Assembly: GCA_036564345.1 (NCBI GenBank)
Contig: DATCOZ010000314.1
Coordinates: 1 to 7,945 of the forward strand
Length of the DNA stretch: 7,945 nucleotides
Direction of reading: 5' to 3'
From: UBA6019 sp036564345
Lineage (GTDB): Bacteria > Chloroflexota > Dormibacteria > Dormibacterales > Dormibacteraceae
Part shown: positions 6,539 through 7,945 of the stretch, one piece after another
How the letters are laid out: each line of letters begins with the position of its first letter
Position numbering within the stretch: position 1 is the stretch's first letter
Position numbers and translations under genes: made by a program
The notes under the pieces: generated by a model
What the model was told of the DNA's origin: nothing
Seen by the model: only the letters and a program-made list of their open reading frames with translations
The model's database searches: none

Positions 6539-7945
<1,407 letters not shown>

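Overview
This is a GC-rich window of ordinary chromosomal type, packed with housekeeping and metabolic genes. Gaps between genes are 99 bases or less, GTG starts are used, and recognisable Shine-Dalgarno sites are few. The DnaE N-terminus (a stretch like FVHLHNHTEYSLLDG plus a complete PHP metal site) resembles actinobacterial DnaE1. I infer an actinobacterium, possibly a deep-branching class such as Thermoleophilia. The phylum is moderately likely and the class is only a guess. I see no mobile element, CRISPR array, tRNA or rRNA.

Layout from left to right. (1) Bases 1-2142, minus strand: the first 714 codons of dnaE, the replicative DNA polymerase III alpha subunit, cut by the window edge. 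(2) A 99-base divergent intergenic region. (3) Plus strand 2242-4458: a PLP class I/II aminotransferase, then a two-domain Dabb (dimeric alpha/beta barrel) protein starting on the base after the aminotransferase stop, then a four-helix membrane protein of DUF2269 type. The last has its own apparent leaderless promoter, with a perfect inverted repeat inside it. (4) A short convergent junction at 4459-4501. (5) Minus strand 7945-4502, transcribed right to left: gatB (5' end outside the window), a PHP-domain phosphoesterase and a TrmA/RlmD-type m5U RNA methyltransferase. These three genes are nearly contiguous and look like one transcription unit.

The minus-strand cluster combines Asn/Gln-tRNA amidation, an uncharacterised PHP phosphoesterase and uridine methylation of RNA, so it leans towards translation. 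The plus-strand cluster pairs a transaminase with a small barrel protein of unknown substrate.

I found no convincing new multi-gene system. The points most worth a second look are start-codon and promoter details. The PHP gene has no ATG/GTG/TTG start that would keep its first metal-binding motif, so CTG at 6534 is the best candidate. The aminotransferase shows a similar in-frame CTG extension. The DUF2269 gene appears leaderless, with a hairpin between its -35 and -10. The Dabb gene is a clear internal duplication.
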